64,000 nt of DNA. Source: Enterobacter dykesii. Lineage in GTDB: Bacteria; Pseudomonadota; Gammaproteobacteria; Enterobacterales; Enterobacteriaceae. A program made the translations under genes and the position numbers. This document shows, one piece after another, positions 1 through 10,508 of this stretch (position 1 is the stretch's first letter; each line of letters starts with the position of its first letter). Under the pieces are notes generated by a model. It searched no databases. It was not told where the DNA came from and saw only the letters and a list, made by a program, of their open reading frames with translations. Where the stretch lies: the NCBI RefSeq assembly GCF_008364625.2, contig NZ_CP126604.1, positions 3,658,001-3,722,000 on the forward strand, in the 5' to 3' direction.

Positions 1-656
1 GTCGCGCTGCTGCGCTGCGCCGTATGCTGGTGAGCACCGACAAAACGACGACGGACCCGATGGCCGTTGTAGACTGGATCAACATGTTCGCACTGGCGGT
101 GAATGAAGAAAACGCCGCAGGGGGCCGCGTGGTCACCGCGCCGACCAACGGCGCCTGCGGTATCGTTCCGGCGGTGCTGGCGTACTACGACAAGTTTATC
201 CGTGAAGTGAACGCGAACTCACTGGCGCGCTACCTGCTGGTCGCCAGTGCAATTGGTTCGCTGTATAAGATGAACGCGTCTATTTCCGGTGCGGAAGTGG
301 GCTGTCAGGGTGAAGTCGGCGTGGCGTGCTCCATGGCGGCGGCGGGTCTGGCCGAGCTGCTGGGTGCAAGCCCGACACAGGTGTGCATTGCTGCGGAAAT
401 CGGCATGGAACATAACCTTGGGCTGACCTGTGACCCGGTTGCCGGACAGGTACAGGTACCGTGCATCGAACGTAACGCGATTGCCTCCGTGAAGGCGGTG
501 AACGCGGCACGTATGGCGCTGCGCCGAACCAGCGAGCCGCGCGTCTGTCTCGATAAGGTTATCGAAACCATGTACGAAACCGGTAAAGATATGAACGCCA
601 AATACCGCGAAACTTCTCGCGGCGGCCTGGCGATGAAGATCGTCACCTGCGATTAA
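1..656 (+). CDS. sdaB: L-serine dehydratase 2 (SdaB), 3' part
   Basis: The frame is open from the first base, so the 5' part lies outside the window; about 217 C-terminal residues are seen. The product deaminates L-serine to pyruvate and ammonia in the cytoplasm. The segment matches the alpha-chain part of the iron-sulfur L-serine dehydratases, with [14 protein letters not shown] near its start and Cys residues ([19 protein letters not shown]) that in this family help hold the oxygen-sensitive 4Fe-4S cluster. SdaB rather than SdaA is chosen because the neighbour is xni, as in E. coli. A hairpin follows directly after the stop. Confidence 0.95.
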   Translation, partial: RAAALRRMLVSTDKTTTDPMAVVDWINMFALAVNEENAAGGRVVTAPTNGACGIVPAVLAYYDKFIREVNANSLARYLLVASAIGSLYKMNASISGAEVGCQGEVGVACSMAAAGLAELLGASPTQVCIAAEIGMEHNLGLTCDPVAGQVQVPCIERNAIASVKAVNAARMALRRTSEPRVCLDKVIETMYETGKDMNAKYRETSRGGLAMKIVTCD

Positions 657-663
657 GCCTCTC

Positions 664-693
664 AGGAAGCCTCGTTTTGCGAGGCTTCTTCCT
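664..693 (+). terminator. Intrinsic terminator of sdaB
   Basis: An 11-bp stem, AGGAAGCCTCG with TTTTG loop and CGAGGCTTCTTCCT, lies 8 bases after the sdaB stop, followed by TGTTTT. It separates sdaB from xni. Confidence 0.8.
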
Positions 694-768
694 GTTTTCC
701 CCACCATTCATAGTTTCACGCTGCTAACAGTGTTACCCTTCACGCATGAGATAGAAGGGAGATTATCT

Positions 769-1524
769 GTGGCCGTTCATTTACTTATCGTCGATGCTCT
801 TAACCTGATCCGCCGTATCCATGCGGTACAGGGGACGCCTTGTAAAGACACCTGCCTGCACGCGCTGGAGCAGCTTATCCGCCACAGTGAGCCCACCCAC
901 GCGGTCGCGGTATTTGATGACGAAGCCCGCAACACGGGCTGGCGACACCAGCGTCTGCCCGACTACAAAGCCGGACGCGCCCCGATGCCGGACGATCTTC
1001 ACGCCGAATTGCCCATGCTGCGCGCCGCATTTGAACAGCGGGGCGTTCCCTGCTGGGGCGCACAGGGAAATGAAGCCGACGATCTCGCGGCCACCCTCGC
1101 CGTAAAGGTAGCCAGTGCCGGGCATCAGTCTACTATCGTTTCAACTGACAAAGGCTACTGCCAGCTGCTCTCGCCGACTATCCGCATTCGCGACTATTTT
1201 CAAAAACGCTGGCTGGACGCGCCGTTTATTGCCAGCGAGTTCGGCGTCTCACCTGAACAACTGCCGGACTACTGGGGGCTGGCAGGCATCAGCAGTTCTA
1301 AAGTTCCGGGTGTCGCCGGTATTGGGCCAAAGAGCGCCGCGCAGCTGCTGACCGATTTTCAGAGTCTGGAAGGGATTTACGCCCGTCTGGATGAGGTACC
1401 GGAAAAGTGGCGCAAGAAGCTGGAGGCGCATAAAGAGATGGCGTTTACCTGCCGGGAGATCGCAACGCTACAGACGGATTTGCAGCTGGACGGGAATTTA
1501 CAGCAGTTAAGGTTAGAGCGTTAA
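769..1524 (+). CDS. xni: Flap endonuclease Xni (ExoIX)
   Basis: A 251-residue protein of the 5'-3' exonuclease/FEN family, related to the nuclease domain of DNA polymerase I and acting on DNA flaps. Acidic metal-binding clusters are seen at the start (LLIVDALNL), at VFDDE and at GNEADDLAA, followed by a helix-hairpin-helix segment ([17 protein letters not shown]). The GTG start at 769 is preferred because GAAGGGAG lies 7 bases upstream and it gives the E. coli length exactly; an in-frame ATG at 730 would add 13 residues without family support. From memory, enteric Xni proteins lack a residue of the second metal site found in full FENs. Confidence 0.93.
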   Translation: MAVHLLIVDALNLIRRIHAVQGTPCKDTCLHALEQLIRHSEPTHAVAVFDDEARNTGWRHQRLPDYKAGRAPMPDDLHAELPMLRAAFEQRGVPCWGAQGNEADDLAATLAVKVASAGHQSTIVSTDKGYCQLLSPTIRIRDYFQKRWLDAPFIASEFGVSPEQLPDYWGLAGISSSKVPGVAGIGPKSAAQLLTDFQSLEGIYARLDEVPEKWRKKLEAHKEMAFTCREIATLQTDLQLDGNLQQLRLER

Positions 1525-1532
1525 CGCTTTAC

Positions 1533-1564
1533 TGTAGGCCCGGTAAGCGTAGCGCCACCGGGCA
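1533..1564. repeat. REP-like palindromic unit
   Basis: TGTAGGCCCGGTAAGCGTAG continues into CGCCACCGGGCA, an imperfect palindrome with the GCCCGGT...ACCGGGC arms typical of enteric REP/BIME units. It sits between the convergent genes xni and rlmM, where such units usually stabilise 3' ends. Confidence 0.75.
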
Positions 1565-1576
1565 ATACAACACGGA

Positions 1577-2677
1577 CTATCGCTCGTCGCGACGTCCACC
1601 GACCGCAGCCCACCAGCGACGAATATGCACCGTCACTTCTTCACGGTCGTGATACAGCTGACGCGCCTGGATCTCCACGTTGATTCCGTGTTCATCCATC
1701 TGCTCCTGAATGTAGGCCAGGTTCTGCGACACTTCCTCATAGCGCTTTTTCATCGGCAGCTTGAGGTTGAAAATGGTCTCACGACACCATCCGTTCACCA
1801 GCCAGGAGGCCATCAGCGCGGCGACTTTTGCCGGCTTCTCAACCATATCGCACACCATCCACGAGATGTTGTTACGATTCGGGCGATAGCGGAAACCGTC
1901 TTCACGCAGCCAGGTGACCTGCCCGGTGTCCATCAGGCTTTGCGCCATTGGGCCGTTATCAACGGACGATACCCACATGTTGCGTTTCACCAGCTGATAG
2001 GTCCAGCCGCCCGGGCACGCGCCGAGATCGACAGCGTACATGCCGTTTGCCAGACGCTCATCCCACTCATCTGCCGGGATAAAGACGTGAAACGCCTCTT
2101 CCAGCTTGAGCGTGGAACGGCTTGGCGCATCGGACGGGAAGCGCAAACGCGGGATGCCCATAAAGAAGGGAGAGTTGTTGGTGGTGTACGAATAGCCTGC
2201 ATAGCAGCAGCCCGGTGCGATAAAGAAGATATGCACCACCGGACGCTTCGGCGTTTCGTAGTTCGTCAGCACGCCTGCATCACGCAGCGCCGCACGCAGC
2301 GGCACGGTGAACTTGCGGCAGAACTTCATCAGCTCTTTACTTTCGTTGGTATCCGCCACTTCAACGCGCAGATCGCCGCCCTTCTCCACCACGCCCTGCA
2401 GCATGCCGACAATAGGCGTGATGCGGTCTTCCGGCGGAAGATCCTTCAGCAGCTCACCCGCGACAAACATCTGGCGAGCAAAGATCAGCGAGCTGAACGG
2501 CAGCTCGCGCGCCAGCTTGTCTGCGTCTTCAGGCTGATAGCACTCGAATACTACATAACCCGCGTTTTCTTTTACGCGGGCAAAGCCGAAGACTTCGCGC
2601 TTCGCCGCTTTATCGGTAATTTCCGCGGCGCACTCTTTCTCAAACCCCGGGCGACAATATAAAACAACCTTATTCAT
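1577..2677 (-). CDS. rlmM: 23S rRNA 2'-O-ribose methyltransferase RlmM
   Basis: A 366-residue SAM-dependent enzyme that 2'-O-methylates C2498 of 23S rRNA before ribosome assembly. The N-terminal half is the THUMP-containing RNA-binding part. The Rossmann-type MTase domain begins near residue 200, with the SAM-binding stretch [15 protein letters not shown] and the DMVEKP segment; the basic C terminus (GGRRDER) is typical. The start at 2677 (MNKVVLY) gives the E. coli length; a start two codons upstream is possible. Its first codons overlap the end of ygdD, so the two are probably cotranscribed. Confidence 0.95.
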   Translation of the reverse strand: MNKVVLYCRPGFEKECAAEITDKAAKREVFGFARVKENAGYVVFECYQPEDADKLARELPFSSLIFARQMFVAGELLKDLPPEDRITPIVGMLQGVVEKGGDLRVEVADTNESKELMKFCRKFTVPLRAALRDAGVLTNYETPKRPVVHIFFIAPGCCYAGYSYTTNNSPFFMGIPRLRFPSDAPSRSTLKLEEAFHVFIPADEWDERLANGMYAVDLGACPGGWTYQLVKRNMWVSSVDNGPMAQSLMDTGQVTWLREDGFRYRPNRNNISWMVCDMVEKPAKVAALMASWLVNGWCRETIFNLKLPMKKRYEEVSQNLAYIQEQMDEHGINVEIQARQLYHDREEVTVHIRRWWAAVGGRRDER

Positions 2678-3065
2678 GAACAACGCCCTTGCGTTTCAGA
2701 CGGATAGCTCCGATAAACATTAATACCCAACCCGCCAGGAAGCTGAAGCCACCGACGGGTGTAACGAACGCCCAAAGGCGCAGATGTGAGAGCGCAAGGC
2801 AGTACAGGCTACCGCTGAATAACACGGTACCCAGCGCCATAAACACGCTGCTCCAATAAAACCAGATACTGATACGACGCTGCATCGCCACCGCCAGCCC
2901 AAAAATCGCCAGCGTGTGGAATGCCTGATATTCAAGGCCGGTCTGGATCCAGCCCATCTCTACAGCGCCCAAAGACTTGCTTAATACATGTGCGCCAAAG
3001 GCGCCCAGTGCAACAAAAATAAAGCCACTCACCGCGGCAAAAATCAGCATGAATCGGCTGGTCAT
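2670..3065 (-). CDS. ygdD: DUF423 inner-membrane protein YgdD
   Basis: A 131-residue protein with four predicted membrane helices: [19 protein letters not shown] near residue 5, then segments around residues 45-60, 70-90 and 97-118. It belongs to the DUF423/UPF0382 family, whose function is not known. The start MTSRFML matches the E. coli protein; an upstream in-frame ATG at 3101 would put a non-hydrophobic 12-residue extension in front. It lies between gcvA and rlmM on the same strand and overlaps rlmM by 8 bases. Confidence 0.92.
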   Translation of the reverse strand: MTSRFMLIFAAVSGFIFVALGAFGAHVLSKSLGAVEMGWIQTGLEYQAFHTLAIFGLAVAMQRRISIWFYWSSVFMALGTVLFSGSLYCLALSHLRLWAFVTPVGGFSFLAGWVLMFIGAIRLKRKGVVHE

Positions 3066-3104
3066 GTTTAAGTCCTGAGTTGATGCGTGCCCGGCACACA
3101 AACG

Positions 3105-4022
3105 TTATTGCTCATACCTGAAGCGGAATTTTTCTTGCTCGGTTGCCGCTTTCGCCAGTATCCACTGCCGGAAGGCGGCTATTTTACCCAGTTCTGCCTG
3201 ACTGTCATGACAAACCAGATAAAACGCATTCTTGCTGACCAGTACATCATTAAAAGGGCAAACCAGGCGGCCTGCCTCAATTTCGGACTGCGCCATAACG
3301 TTGTTCGCCAACGCCACGCCTTGTCCGTGAATGGCAGCCTGTAACACCATCGCACTGTGGCTAAAAATGGGTCCCTGCTGCACGTTTATATGTGTAAGAC
3401 CTAATTGACGGGTATAAGTTTGCCAGTCGCGGCGAGAGGCATCATGCAAAAGCGTATGCTGAGCCAGGTCAGCGGGTGACTTCAGCGCCTTCTCGCCTGT
3501 TAACAGCAGGGGAGAACAGACCGGCAGGAGATATTCTGCGTATAATTTTTCAACGCGCAAGCCCGGCCAGTTACCGCGACCATAAAAAATGGCGACATCC
3601 ACGTCATCGGCCAGCTTGTCCTCCTGACGATCTACCGCCTGGATTCGAACGTCGATCCCCGGATAAGCTGAGTTAAAGCTTGAGAGTCTTGGAACAAGCC
3701 AATGAATGGCAAAACTGGGCAATAAACTGACGGTCAGAGCACCTTTTGCACTGCGAGCCTGCAGCTTACGCGTGGCTTCCGTAAGCTGGGAAAAAATCTC
3801 TTTAATATCCTGAAAATAGCTCTGCCCCTCTTCGGTCAACAGCAACGAACGGTTGCGTCGACGAAACAGCTTAAGGCCCAGAAAATCCTCAAGAGACTTG
3901 ATTTGGTGACTTACTGCGGCCTGCGTCACAAAAAGCTCATCTGCCGCGCGGGTGAAGCTCAGGTGACGTGCTGCTGCATCAAAAACACGTAATGCGTTAA
4001 GGGGTGGCAATCGCTTTGACAT
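3105..4022 (-). CDS. gcvA: LysR-type regulator GcvA
   Basis: A 305-residue LTTR, identical in length to E. coli GcvA, that controls the glycine-cleavage operon gcvTHP together with GcvR and drives transcription of the small RNA gcvB. The winged helix-turn-helix is at residues 6-65 (SFTRAADELFVTQAAVSHQI), followed by the periplasmic-binding-protein-like effector domain. It is transcribed away from gcvB, with 128 bases between them, which holds the shared control region. Autorepression is known for the family member in E. coli. Confidence 0.97.
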   Translation of the reverse strand: MSKRLPPLNALRVFDAAARHLSFTRAADELFVTQAAVSHQIKSLEDFLGLKLFRRRNRSLLLTEEGQSYFQDIKEIFSQLTEATRKLQARSAKGALTVSLLPSFAIHWLVPRLSSFNSAYPGIDVRIQAVDRQEDKLADDVDVAIFYGRGNWPGLRVEKLYAEYLLPVCSPLLLTGEKALKSPADLAQHTLLHDASRRDWQTYTRQLGLTHINVQQGPIFSHSAMVLQAAIHGQGVALANNVMAQSEIEAGRLVCPFNDVLVSKNAFYLVCHDSQAELGKIAAFRQWILAKAATEQEKFRFRYEQ

Positions 4023-4115
4023 GGTTATCTGGCTTAGATGTTAACGGATTTTAACAAACAGGAAACAACGTTTAACCTATTAGTTTTTTTTATCTGAGCC
4101 ATTATAATTTGTCCG

Positions 4116-4144
4116 TTGAGGAACTACCAGCAAATACCTATAGT
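4116..4144 (+). promoter_or_regulatory. gcvB promoter
   Basis: TTGAGG (4116-4121) and TATAGT (4139-4144) are separated by 17 bases, and the -10 ends 6 bases before the first base of GcvB. The upstream AT-rich stretch to gcvA is where GcvA is expected to bind. Confidence 0.75.
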
Positions 4145-4150
4145 GGCGGC

Positions 4151-4358
4151 ACTTCCTGAGCCGGAACGAAGAGCTTTTTTCGGAATGCGTGTTCTGAAGG
4201 GCTTTTGGCTTACGGTTGTGATGTTGTGTTGTTGTGTTTGCAATTGGTCTGCGATTCAGACCACGGTAGCAACGCTACCAATTTTTCACTTCCTGTACAT
4301 TTACCCTGTCTGTCCATAGTGATTAATGTAGCACCGCCAATTTGCGGTGCTTTTTTTT
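4151..4358 (+). ncRNA. gcvB: GcvB small regulatory RNA
   Basis: About 208 nt. It begins ACTTCCTGAGCCGGAACG and ends in the hairpin GCACCGCCAATTTGCGGTGC plus eight T. The G/U-rich R1 seed (GTTGTGATGTTGTGTTGTTG, from about 4216) and the CACTTCCTGTACATTTACCC block are conserved with E. coli GcvB. The RNA acts with Hfq to repress many amino-acid and peptide transporter mRNAs. The first stem-loop differs from E. coli at several positions, and the change in the loop is the main lineage difference I can see. Position opposite gcvA confirms the call. Confidence 0.97.
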
Positions 4359-4371
4359 CGCCTGCGATCTG

Positions 4372-4599
4372 TTAATGCTCGATCTCTTTCATCTCTTTCA
4401 CGTCCGTGCGGTTGATCTGCTGCTTGTTCCCGTTAGCATCTTTGTACGAAATCATCCCGGTATCATTATCGGTAGTCGGTTTCCCTTCCGAAACGATAGA
4501 ACGACCATCGTTGGTGTGCATCACGTAGTTGTTACCAGAACACGCGCTCAGGGCAAAAGTAAACGCACAGGCAGAAATGATTGCAGCTGTCTTATTCAT
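4372..4599 (-). CDS. ygdI: DUF903 lipoprotein YgdI
   Basis: A 75-residue small lipoprotein with a 19-residue signal peptide and the lipobox LSAC (Cys20). The mature part is the DUF903 SH3-like fold with the hallmark YVMHTNDGRSIVSEGKP and NKQQINRTDV. Family members sit in the cell envelope and their role is unknown. The stop lies 14 bases beyond the GcvB terminator, convergent with it. A paralogue, ygdR, lies at 31765-31983. Confidence 0.95.
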   Translation of the reverse strand: MNKTAAIISACAFTFALSACSGNNYVMHTNDGRSIVSEGKPTTDNDTGMISYKDANGNKQQINRTDVKEMKEIEH

Positions 4600-4791
4600 G
4601 ATTATTCTCCTTTAGCAATTAATGCTATTCAAACCTCGATTTATAACAGGCTAAAACATCCGCCTAACACTATTTAGCATAACCTGCTTTTTTGAGGTCG
4701 TAAGGATAAGCAGACAATTCTGATAGATATCAACCTCCTTGCCCTGCCGCTGAAATTGCGCGACGATCGCTATATTGAAATGAGGAATCCC

Positions 4792-5997
4792 ATGAACGCT
4801 TTCAGTCCTGCGCAGTTCCGCGCACAGTTTCCGGCCCTGGCCGATGCCGGTATTTACCTGGATAGCGCCGCCACCGCCCTTAAGCCACAGGCGGTGATTG
4901 AGGCCACGCAGCAGTTCTACAGCCTGAGCGCCGGGAACGTGCATCGCAGCCAGTTTGCCGAAGCGCAGCGATTAACCGCGCGCTACGAAGCCGCACGCGA
5001 TCAGGTCGCGCGCCTGATCAATGGCGAAAGCGGGAAAAACATCGTCTGGACGCGCGGCACGACCGAAGCCATCAATATGGTGGCCCAGTGCTACGCGCGC
5101 CCGCTGCTTCAGCCGGGCGATGAGATCGTCGTCAGCGAGGCGGAACATCACGCCAACCTGGTGCCATGGCTGATGGTGGCCGAGCAAACGGGTGCGCGCG
5201 TGGTGAAACTCCCGCTAGGTGCAGACCTTCTGCCCGACGTGGCCCGTCTCCCCGAGCTGATTACCCCCCGCAGCCGCATTCTGGCGCTCGGACAGATGTC
5301 GAACGTCACGGGTGGTTGCCCGGACCTGGCTCAGGCCATTCGTATCGCCCATGCCAGCGGGATGGTGGTGATGGTCGATGGCGCTCAGGGCGTGGTGCAC
5401 TTCCCCGCCGATGTGCAGGCGCTTGATATCGATTTCTATGCCTTCTCAGGACATAAGCTCTACGGGCCAACCGGTATAGGAGCGTTGTACGGCAAGCCAG
5501 AACTGCTGGCAAAAATGACGCCGTGGCTCGGTGGCGGCAAAATGATCACCGAAGTGTCGTTCGATGGCTTCAAAACTCAGGATGTTCCCTATCGCCTGGA
5601 GGCCGGTACGCCGAACGTGGCGGGGGTGATTGGCTTAAGCGCGGCGCTGGAGTGGCTGGCAGAAACAGACATCGTTCAGGCTGAAAGCTGGAGCCGGGGG
5701 CTGGCGACGCTGGCAGAGGAAGAGCTCAAAAAGCGCCCGGGCTTCCGCTCGTTCCGCGTTCAGGACTCAAGCCTGCTCGCCTTTGATTTTGCGGGCGTTC
5801 ACCATAGCGACATGGTGACACTGCTGGCCGGGTACGGCATTGCCCTGCGTGCCGGACAGCACTGCGCCCAGCCGCTGCTGGCGGCGCTTGGCGTTAACGG
5901 TACGCTGCGCGCCTCGTTTGCGCCGTATAATACCCAAAGCGATGTCGACGCGCTGGTTGCCGCCGTTGACCGCGCCCTTGAAATACTGGTGGATTAA
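4792..5997 (+). CDS. csdA: Cysteine desulfurase CsdA
   Basis: A 401-residue class V aminotransferase-fold PLP enzyme that takes sulfur from cysteine as a protein persulfide. The Schiff-base lysine lies in FSGHKLYGP and the persulfide cysteine in [11 protein letters not shown] near residue 358. The ATG at 4792 ([10 protein letters not shown]) gives the family length; the frame has an earlier ATG at 4756 with no support. The stop overlaps the start of csdE by one base (TAATG), so the donor and acceptor are translationally coupled. Confidence 0.95.
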   Translation: MNAFSPAQFRAQFPALADAGIYLDSAATALKPQAVIEATQQFYSLSAGNVHRSQFAEAQRLTARYEAARDQVARLINGESGKNIVWTRGTTEAINMVAQCYARPLLQPGDEIVVSEAEHHANLVPWLMVAEQTGARVVKLPLGADLLPDVARLPELITPRSRILALGQMSNVTGGCPDLAQAIRIAHASGMVVMVDGAQGVVHFPADVQALDIDFYAFSGHKLYGPTGIGALYGKPELLAKMTPWLGGGKMITEVSFDGFKTQDVPYRLEAGTPNVAGVIGLSAALEWLAETDIVQAESWSRGLATLAEEELKKRPGFRSFRVQDSSLLAFDFAGVHHSDMVTLLAGYGIALRAGQHCAQPLLAALGVNGTLRASFAPYNTQSDVDALVAAVDRALEILVD

Positions 5998-6443
5998 TGA
6001 CTAGCGCTGCTTTAGCCGGACATCCGTTTGGCACGGTCATCACAGAAGAGACCTTAAGACAGACCTTCGCCCCGCTCCAGCAGTGGGAAGATAAATATCG
6101 ACAGCTGATCCTGCTGGGTAAACAGCTCCCTGCCCTTTCAGACGATCTTAAAGCGCAGGCGAAAGAGATCGCAGGCTGTGAAAACCGCGTCTGGCTGGGG
6201 GTGAGCGTCTCCGGCGAGAAGCTGCACTTCTTCGGCGACAGCGAAGGCCGCATCGTCCGGGGCCTGCTGGCCGTATTGCTGACCGCTGTGGAAGGGAAAA
6301 GCGCGGCGGAACTGCTGGCGCATTCGCCGCTGGCGTTATTTGATGAGCTTGGGCTGCGCGCGCAGCTCAGCGCCTCGCGCGGTCAGGGGCTGATCGCGCT
6401 CAGCGACGCGGTACTGGATGCCGCACGTCAGGCTCAGGCCTGA
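5997..6443 (+). CDS. csdE: Sulfur acceptor CsdE
   Basis: A 148-residue SufE-fold protein that accepts persulfide sulfur from CsdA. The acceptor cysteine is in [10 protein letters not shown] near residue 61, where SufE-family proteins carry it. The gene begins inside the csdA stop codon. Its last bases overlap the end of tcdA, which runs in the other direction. CsdA-CsdE is reported to pass sulfur towards TcdA (CsdL) in E. coli, which fits the three genes being side by side. Confidence 0.95.
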   Translation: MTSAALAGHPFGTVITEETLRQTFAPLQQWEDKYRQLILLGKQLPALSDDLKAQAKEIAGCENRVWLGVSVSGEKLHFFGDSEGRIVRGLLAVLLTAVEGKSAAELLAHSPLALFDELGLRAQLSASRGQGLIALSDAVLDAARQAQA

Positions 6444-7240
6444 CGTTCCGCTTTCGCCATCATCTTCTTCAGGGCGTGAGACACCGCCACAAAGCCAAAG
6501 GAGGCGGTCACCATGGTGGCCGCACCAAAACCTGAGGCGCAGTCCATTCGTTTTGGCCCTTCCGCCGTGCTTTTCATCGCGCAGACTGAGCCATCCGCCT
6601 GCGGGTAGACCAGCGCTTCGGTCGAGAATACGCAGTCGACGCCCAGCTTGCCTTTGCTGTTCTTCACCACGTTAAAATCGCTCTTCAGGCGCTCACGCAG
6701 CTTGGCCGCCAGCGGATCCTGGATCGTTTTCGCCAGGTCGGCTACCTGGATCTGCGTCGGATCGATTTGCCCGCCCGCACCGCCGGTGGTGACCAGCGGC
6801 ACCTTGTAGCGACGGCAGTATGCGATCAACGCCGCTTTTGGCCGCACGCTGTCGATGGCGTCAATCACATAGCTGTAGCCTTTGCTCATGTATTCAGCGA
6901 CGTTATCGGCCGTCACAAAGTCGTCGATCACCGTCACGCGGCACTCCGGGTTGATCAAACGGATACGCTCCGCCATCACCTCGGATTTTGCCAGGCCGAC
7001 GTTATCGCGCAGGGCGTGGATTTGACGGTTAGTGTTGGTGACGCAAACGTCATCCATGTCAATCAGCGTGATTGCGCCAATACCGGTTCTCGCCAACGCT
7101 TCTGCCGCCCACGACCCCACACCACCAATGCCCACGACGCAGACGTGCGCATCCGCAAACAGCTGCAGGGCTTTTTCACCATATAAACGTGCCGTCCCGC
7201 CAAAACGCTGGCGCCAGGCGTCGCTGATTACCACAGACAT
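6434..7240 (-). CDS. tcdA: tRNA threonylcarbamoyladenosine dehydratase TcdA (CsdL)
   Basis: A 268-residue E1/ThiF-like enzyme that uses ATP to cyclise t6A37 to ct6A37 in tRNAs reading ANN codons. The ATP-binding Rossmann loop is [15 protein letters not shown] (residues about 35-49), followed by an E1-type acidic strand ([12 protein letters not shown]) and Arg/Lys residues that contact ATP. The length equals that of E. coli. A terminator separates it from mltA upstream. It overlaps csdE tail to tail by 10 bases. Confidence 0.95.
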   Translation of the reverse strand: MSVVISDAWRQRFGGTARLYGEKALQLFADAHVCVVGIGGVGSWAAEALARTGIGAITLIDMDDVCVTNTNRQIHALRDNVGLAKSEVMAERIRLINPECRVTVIDDFVTADNVAEYMSKGYSYVIDAIDSVRPKAALIAYCRRYKVPLVTTGGAGGQIDPTQIQVADLAKTIQDPLAAKLRERLKSDFNVVKNSKGKLGVDCVFSTEALVYPQADGSVCAMKSTAEGPKRMDCASGFGAATMVTASFGFVAVSHALKKMMAKAERQA

Positions 7241-7253
7241 AAAACCTCAGATG

Positions 7254-7280
7254 TAAAAAGGGTGAGGTTTTCCTCACCCT
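7254..7280 (-). terminator. Intrinsic terminator downstream of mltA
   Basis: Read on the minus strand, AGGGTGAGG-AAAA-CCTCACCCT is followed by TTTTTACAT. It lies between mltA and tcdA, so tcdA probably has its own promoter or depends on read-through. Confidence 0.8.
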
Positions 7281-7315
7281 GAACAGTAATCCGTATTGCG
7301 CTCAGAATACCACAA

Positions 7316-8413
7316 TCAGCCGCTGAATACGTTTCCGGCACCCGGCGCCGCCTTCAGTACCCACACGCGTCCGTAGTGGTTATACCAGCCCGCGCGATGG
7401 CCTGCGTCAGGGCCAATGCCCTGATAGATGTCGAAGTGCTGGCCTTTGATCGCCCCGCCGACATCCAGCGCCACCATCAGACGCAGCTCATACTGACCGT
7501 TGAACTTGCCGTTATTGTCCAGCAGAGGGACCTCAGCCAGCAGCGTGGTGCCTGCAGGAATAATCGAACGATCCGATGCTACCGACGCGCGGCCAATCAG
7601 CGGAACCGCGCTGGCCCCTTTGACCGGCGCGAAGTTTTGCGGTTTGAAGAAGACGAAAGACGGGTTCTGCTCCAGCAGCTCGCGCACCTCGGCTTCGCTG
7701 TGTTTCTCGCCCCACTCGCGGATCGCCTGCATCGACATGTCTTCTTTCTTCACTTCGCCGCGATCGATCAGTACCTTGCCAATACTGCGGTAGGCGTGGC
7801 CGTTTTTACCGGAATAGCTGAAGAAGTTAAGCGGTGAACCGTCGCCAAAATCAATGTAGCCGCTGCCCTGAACGTCCATGATGAAGTTATCCATCAGGGA
7901 GTTGCTGTAGGCCAGAACGTAGTTTTCGCTCAGCGCACCGGCGTAGATCTCAGCGCGCGACGGCAGACGACCGCGTTTTGGCGGCATGCGGTAGATAGGA
8001 TACTGGAACTCGCCCTGACGCGAGTGCCGTGCCTGAATAACCGGGGTGTAGTAGCCGGTAAACTGGACGTTGCCGTAGTTATCGGCCCCTTCCATCTGCC
8101 AGGCGTCGATACCAAACTGGCGCATGTTGCGCGTATCGCCGCCTGCTTTCAGCCAATCCTGGACCGCGCTATAAACACTGTTCTGTGAGCTATACAGACG
8201 CGGCGACGCGTTGCGGATCTGGTAGACCTGCTCGGAGAAATCACCGGCATTAATCGGTGCGCCGACGGCATCAGGCTGATTAACTAAAGAGAAAGGCTGG
8301 GATAACTTCCCGTCTTTATACTGTTGACCGCGATCGGTCGGTTTGGAAGAACAGGCCGCAAGAATCGCTACCATTGCGCCCGCCATCAGATACTTCGCCC
8401 AACGTCCTTTCAT
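7316..8413 (-). CDS. mltA: Membrane-bound lytic murein transglycosylase A
   Basis: A 365-residue outer-membrane lipoprotein that cleaves peptidoglycan glycan strands to 1,6-anhydromuropeptides. The signal peptide ends in the lipobox LAAC (Cys21 in ILAACSSKP). The double-psi beta-barrel catalytic domain includes GYYTPVIQARH and the C-terminal ALDVGGAIKGQHFDIYQGIG stretch; the family's catalytic aspartate lies in this region. The length equals E. coli MltA. It is divergent from the metZWV tRNA operon. Confidence 0.96.
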   Translation of the reverse strand: MKGRWAKYLMAGAMVAILAACSSKPTDRGQQYKDGKLSQPFSLVNQPDAVGAPINAGDFSEQVYQIRNASPRLYSSQNSVYSAVQDWLKAGGDTRNMRQFGIDAWQMEGADNYGNVQFTGYYTPVIQARHSRQGEFQYPIYRMPPKRGRLPSRAEIYAGALSENYVLAYSNSLMDNFIMDVQGSGYIDFGDGSPLNFFSYSGKNGHAYRSIGKVLIDRGEVKKEDMSMQAIREWGEKHSEAEVRELLEQNPSFVFFKPQNFAPVKGASAVPLIGRASVASDRSIIPAGTTLLAEVPLLDNNGKFNGQYELRLMVALDVGGAIKGQHFDIYQGIGPDAGHRAGWYNHYGRVWVLKAAPGAGNVFSG

Positions 8414-8580
8414 TATATCTCGTCTTTAAGTTGCCCATTTCCGCGTGATGAAGATAACAAACCGACAGGGCTAATGAAATGCGATCGCATGCCCTTTGGC
8501 AAATTTTGCGCAAAAAATAGTCCAAACAGCCCCATGTCGTTCAATTTGCATACAAAATCATGATAAATGTGAAAAAGGGG

Positions 8581-8608
8581 TTGCATCACAAACCTATCCG
8601 AGTATAGT
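8581..8608 (+). promoter_or_regulatory. metZWV tRNA promoter
   Basis: TTGCAT (8581-8586) and TATAGT (8603-8608) are 16 bases apart and followed by the G/C-rich stretch GCGCATCCACGG before the first tRNA. A G/C-rich discriminator of this kind is typical of stringently controlled stable-RNA promoters. Confidence 0.65.
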
Positions 8609-8621
8609 GCGCATCCACGGA

Positions 8622-8698
<77 letters not shown>

Positions 8699-8742
8699 AT
8701 TAAAATTTGATGAAGTACCTTCTACGACTGTAGAAAGACGGA

Positions 8743-8819
<77 letters not shown>

Positions 8820-8863
8820 ATCAAATTTGAAGAAGTAAGTTTCTACACGAGTAGAAAGACGGA

Positions 8864-8940
<77 letters not shown>

Positions 8941-8957
8941 ACACTTCTAAAACAATA

Positions 8958-8980
8958 AACACCCTTAAGGGTGTTTTTTT
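8958..8980 (+). terminator. Terminator of the metZWV operon
   Basis: AACACCCTTAAGGGTGTT followed by seven T, directly after the third tRNA. It faces the end of amiC. Confidence 0.85.
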
Positions 8981-9027
8981 GTATCTGTCTTTTGTGAATT
9001 TGCCGGGCGTGTACCCGGCTGAAAGAT

Positions 9028-10281
9028 TTACCCGCGTCGCGCCAGCGTCGCCCCGTCAGAGAAATACGCCCGTATCCCCGCCAGAATCGACTCCGCAACC
9101 TCCTGCTGGAATTTTGCCGTCTTGAGCTTACGCTCCTCTTCGACGTTACTGATAAACGCGGTTTCGACCAGGATGGACGGGATATCCGGTGCCTTGAGTA
9201 CTGCAAACCCGGCCTGTTCAACGCTATTTTTATGCAGCTTATTAATGTTGCCCAGCTTGCCCAGCACCGCTTTACCAAACTTCAGGCTGTCGTTAATGGT
9301 CAGCGACTGCACCATATCGAACATAGTGTGGTCGACGTAGCGGTCGCCGCTTTTGCTCACGCCACCAATCAGGTCAGAGGCGTTCTGAGAGTCCGCCAGG
9401 AATCTTGCTGCGGTACTGGTCGCGCCTTTAGTTGAGAGCGCAAACACCGACGAGCCGCTTGGCTGGCGGCTGGTAAAGGCATCCGCATGGATCGACACGA
9501 ACAAATCGGCGCGCTGCTTCTGCGCTTTCGCCACCCGGACCTTCAGCGGAATAAAGATATCTTCATTGCGCGTCATATAGGCGCGCATATTGCCTTCTTT
9601 ATCAATCAACGCCTTCAGGCGGCGTGCAATTTGCAGCACCACGTCTTTTTCACGCGTGCGGTATTTCCCCACCGCGCCGGAGTCTTCGCCGCCGTGGCCG
9701 GGATCGAGCATGATCACAATCGGACGATCCCGCCCTGCTTTCCCGGGCTGCGGACCGCTTTGCGCAGGCGGCACCTGACGCTGAAGATCGCCCTTGTTGT
9801 AGTCCTCCAGCAGAGCGAGAAGCGGATCCTGGATATCCGTTGCGTTGGCCGGGTAGAGATCCATCACCAGGCGCTCTTTAAAGGTCGCGACGGGCGCCAG
9901 GGCGAACAGCTGCGGCTTAACGTTCTGTTTAAGCTCAAACACCATGCGCACGGTTTGCGGATCGAACTGCCCAACGCGCGCTGATTTAATAAAAGGATCG
10001 TCGCCGCGGATCTGCGCCGCCATCCCCTTCAGCACGGAGTTGAGGTTAACGCCTTCGAGATCCACCACCACGCGTTCCGGGTTGCTGAGGGCAAATTGCT
10101 TATATTTCAGCACGCGATTGGATTCGACCGTCACGCGCGTATAGGTCGACGACGGCCAGACGCGCACCGCCACCACCTGACTCGTGGCGGCAAGACCGAC
10201 CTGACTGACGCTAAGCAACCACATTGCCCCGGCCCCTTTTAACAAACGGCGGCGGCTTATTGCTGAATTGGATCCCGACAT
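9028..10281 (-). CDS. amiC: N-acetylmuramoyl-L-alanine amidase AmiC
   Basis: A 417-residue zinc amidase that cuts the septal peptidoglycan for daughter-cell separation. The N terminus carries a twin-arginine signal ([10 protein letters not shown], cleavage near residue 31) for Tat export. It is followed by the AMIN domain (residues about 35-140), which targets the septum, and the Amidase_3 domain starting at [15 protein letters not shown] with its zinc-binding His and Glu. The start MSGSNSAI gives the exact E. coli length; an upstream ATG at 10365 would bury the Tat signal. EnvC-family LytM factors activate it. One such factor, ActS, is encoded at 60826-61569. Confidence 0.96.
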   Translation of the reverse strand: MSGSNSAISRRRLLKGAGAMWLLSVSQVGLAATSQVVAVRVWPSSTYTRVTVESNRVLKYKQFALSNPERVVVDLEGVNLNSVLKGMAAQIRGDDPFIKSARVGQFDPQTVRMVFELKQNVKPQLFALAPVATFKERLVMDLYPANATDIQDPLLALLEDYNKGDLQRQVPPAQSGPQPGKAGRDRPIVIMLDPGHGGEDSGAVGKYRTREKDVVLQIARRLKALIDKEGNMRAYMTRNEDIFIPLKVRVAKAQKQRADLFVSIHADAFTSRQPSGSSVFALSTKGATSTAARFLADSQNASDLIGGVSKSGDRYVDHTMFDMVQSLTINDSLKFGKAVLGKLGNINKLHKNSVEQAGFAVLKAPDIPSILVETAFISNVEEERKLKTAKFQQEVAESILAGIRAYFSDGATLARRG

Positions 10282-10458
10282 GCTTCTCCCGAGCAAGAAC
10301 ACTGACTGATATACAAAATGTCCAAATTGACCGAAAACTTTAACGAATGACGCATAAACTGTCATCTATAAAAGGGTAAACAATCATACGCTAACGCACG
10401 GATTACTTACCAATTTCTGTGGGTCGCGGAAAATTTGCACTTGCACACGCGGTCACAA

Positions 10459-10497
10459 TCGAATAAAAATACAGAAATTACGAATAAACATTCATTA
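10459..10497 (+). promoter_or_regulatory. Tandem ARG boxes upstream of argA
   Basis: ACGAATAAACATTCATTA (10480-10497) is a near-consensus 18-bp ArgR box. A weaker one, TCGAATAAAAATACAGAA (10459-10476), lies 3 bases upstream, the spacing usual for ArgR hexamer sites. They sit directly before the argA ribosome-binding site, implying repression by ArgR with arginine. Confidence 0.8.
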
Positions 10498-10508
10498 AGG
10501 GTTGTGCC

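Noticed and set aside
1625..2662. Long open frame opposite rlmM
   Set aside because: It lies fully antisense to a well-conserved gene, has no recognisable motif, and its composition is the mirror of rlmM codons.
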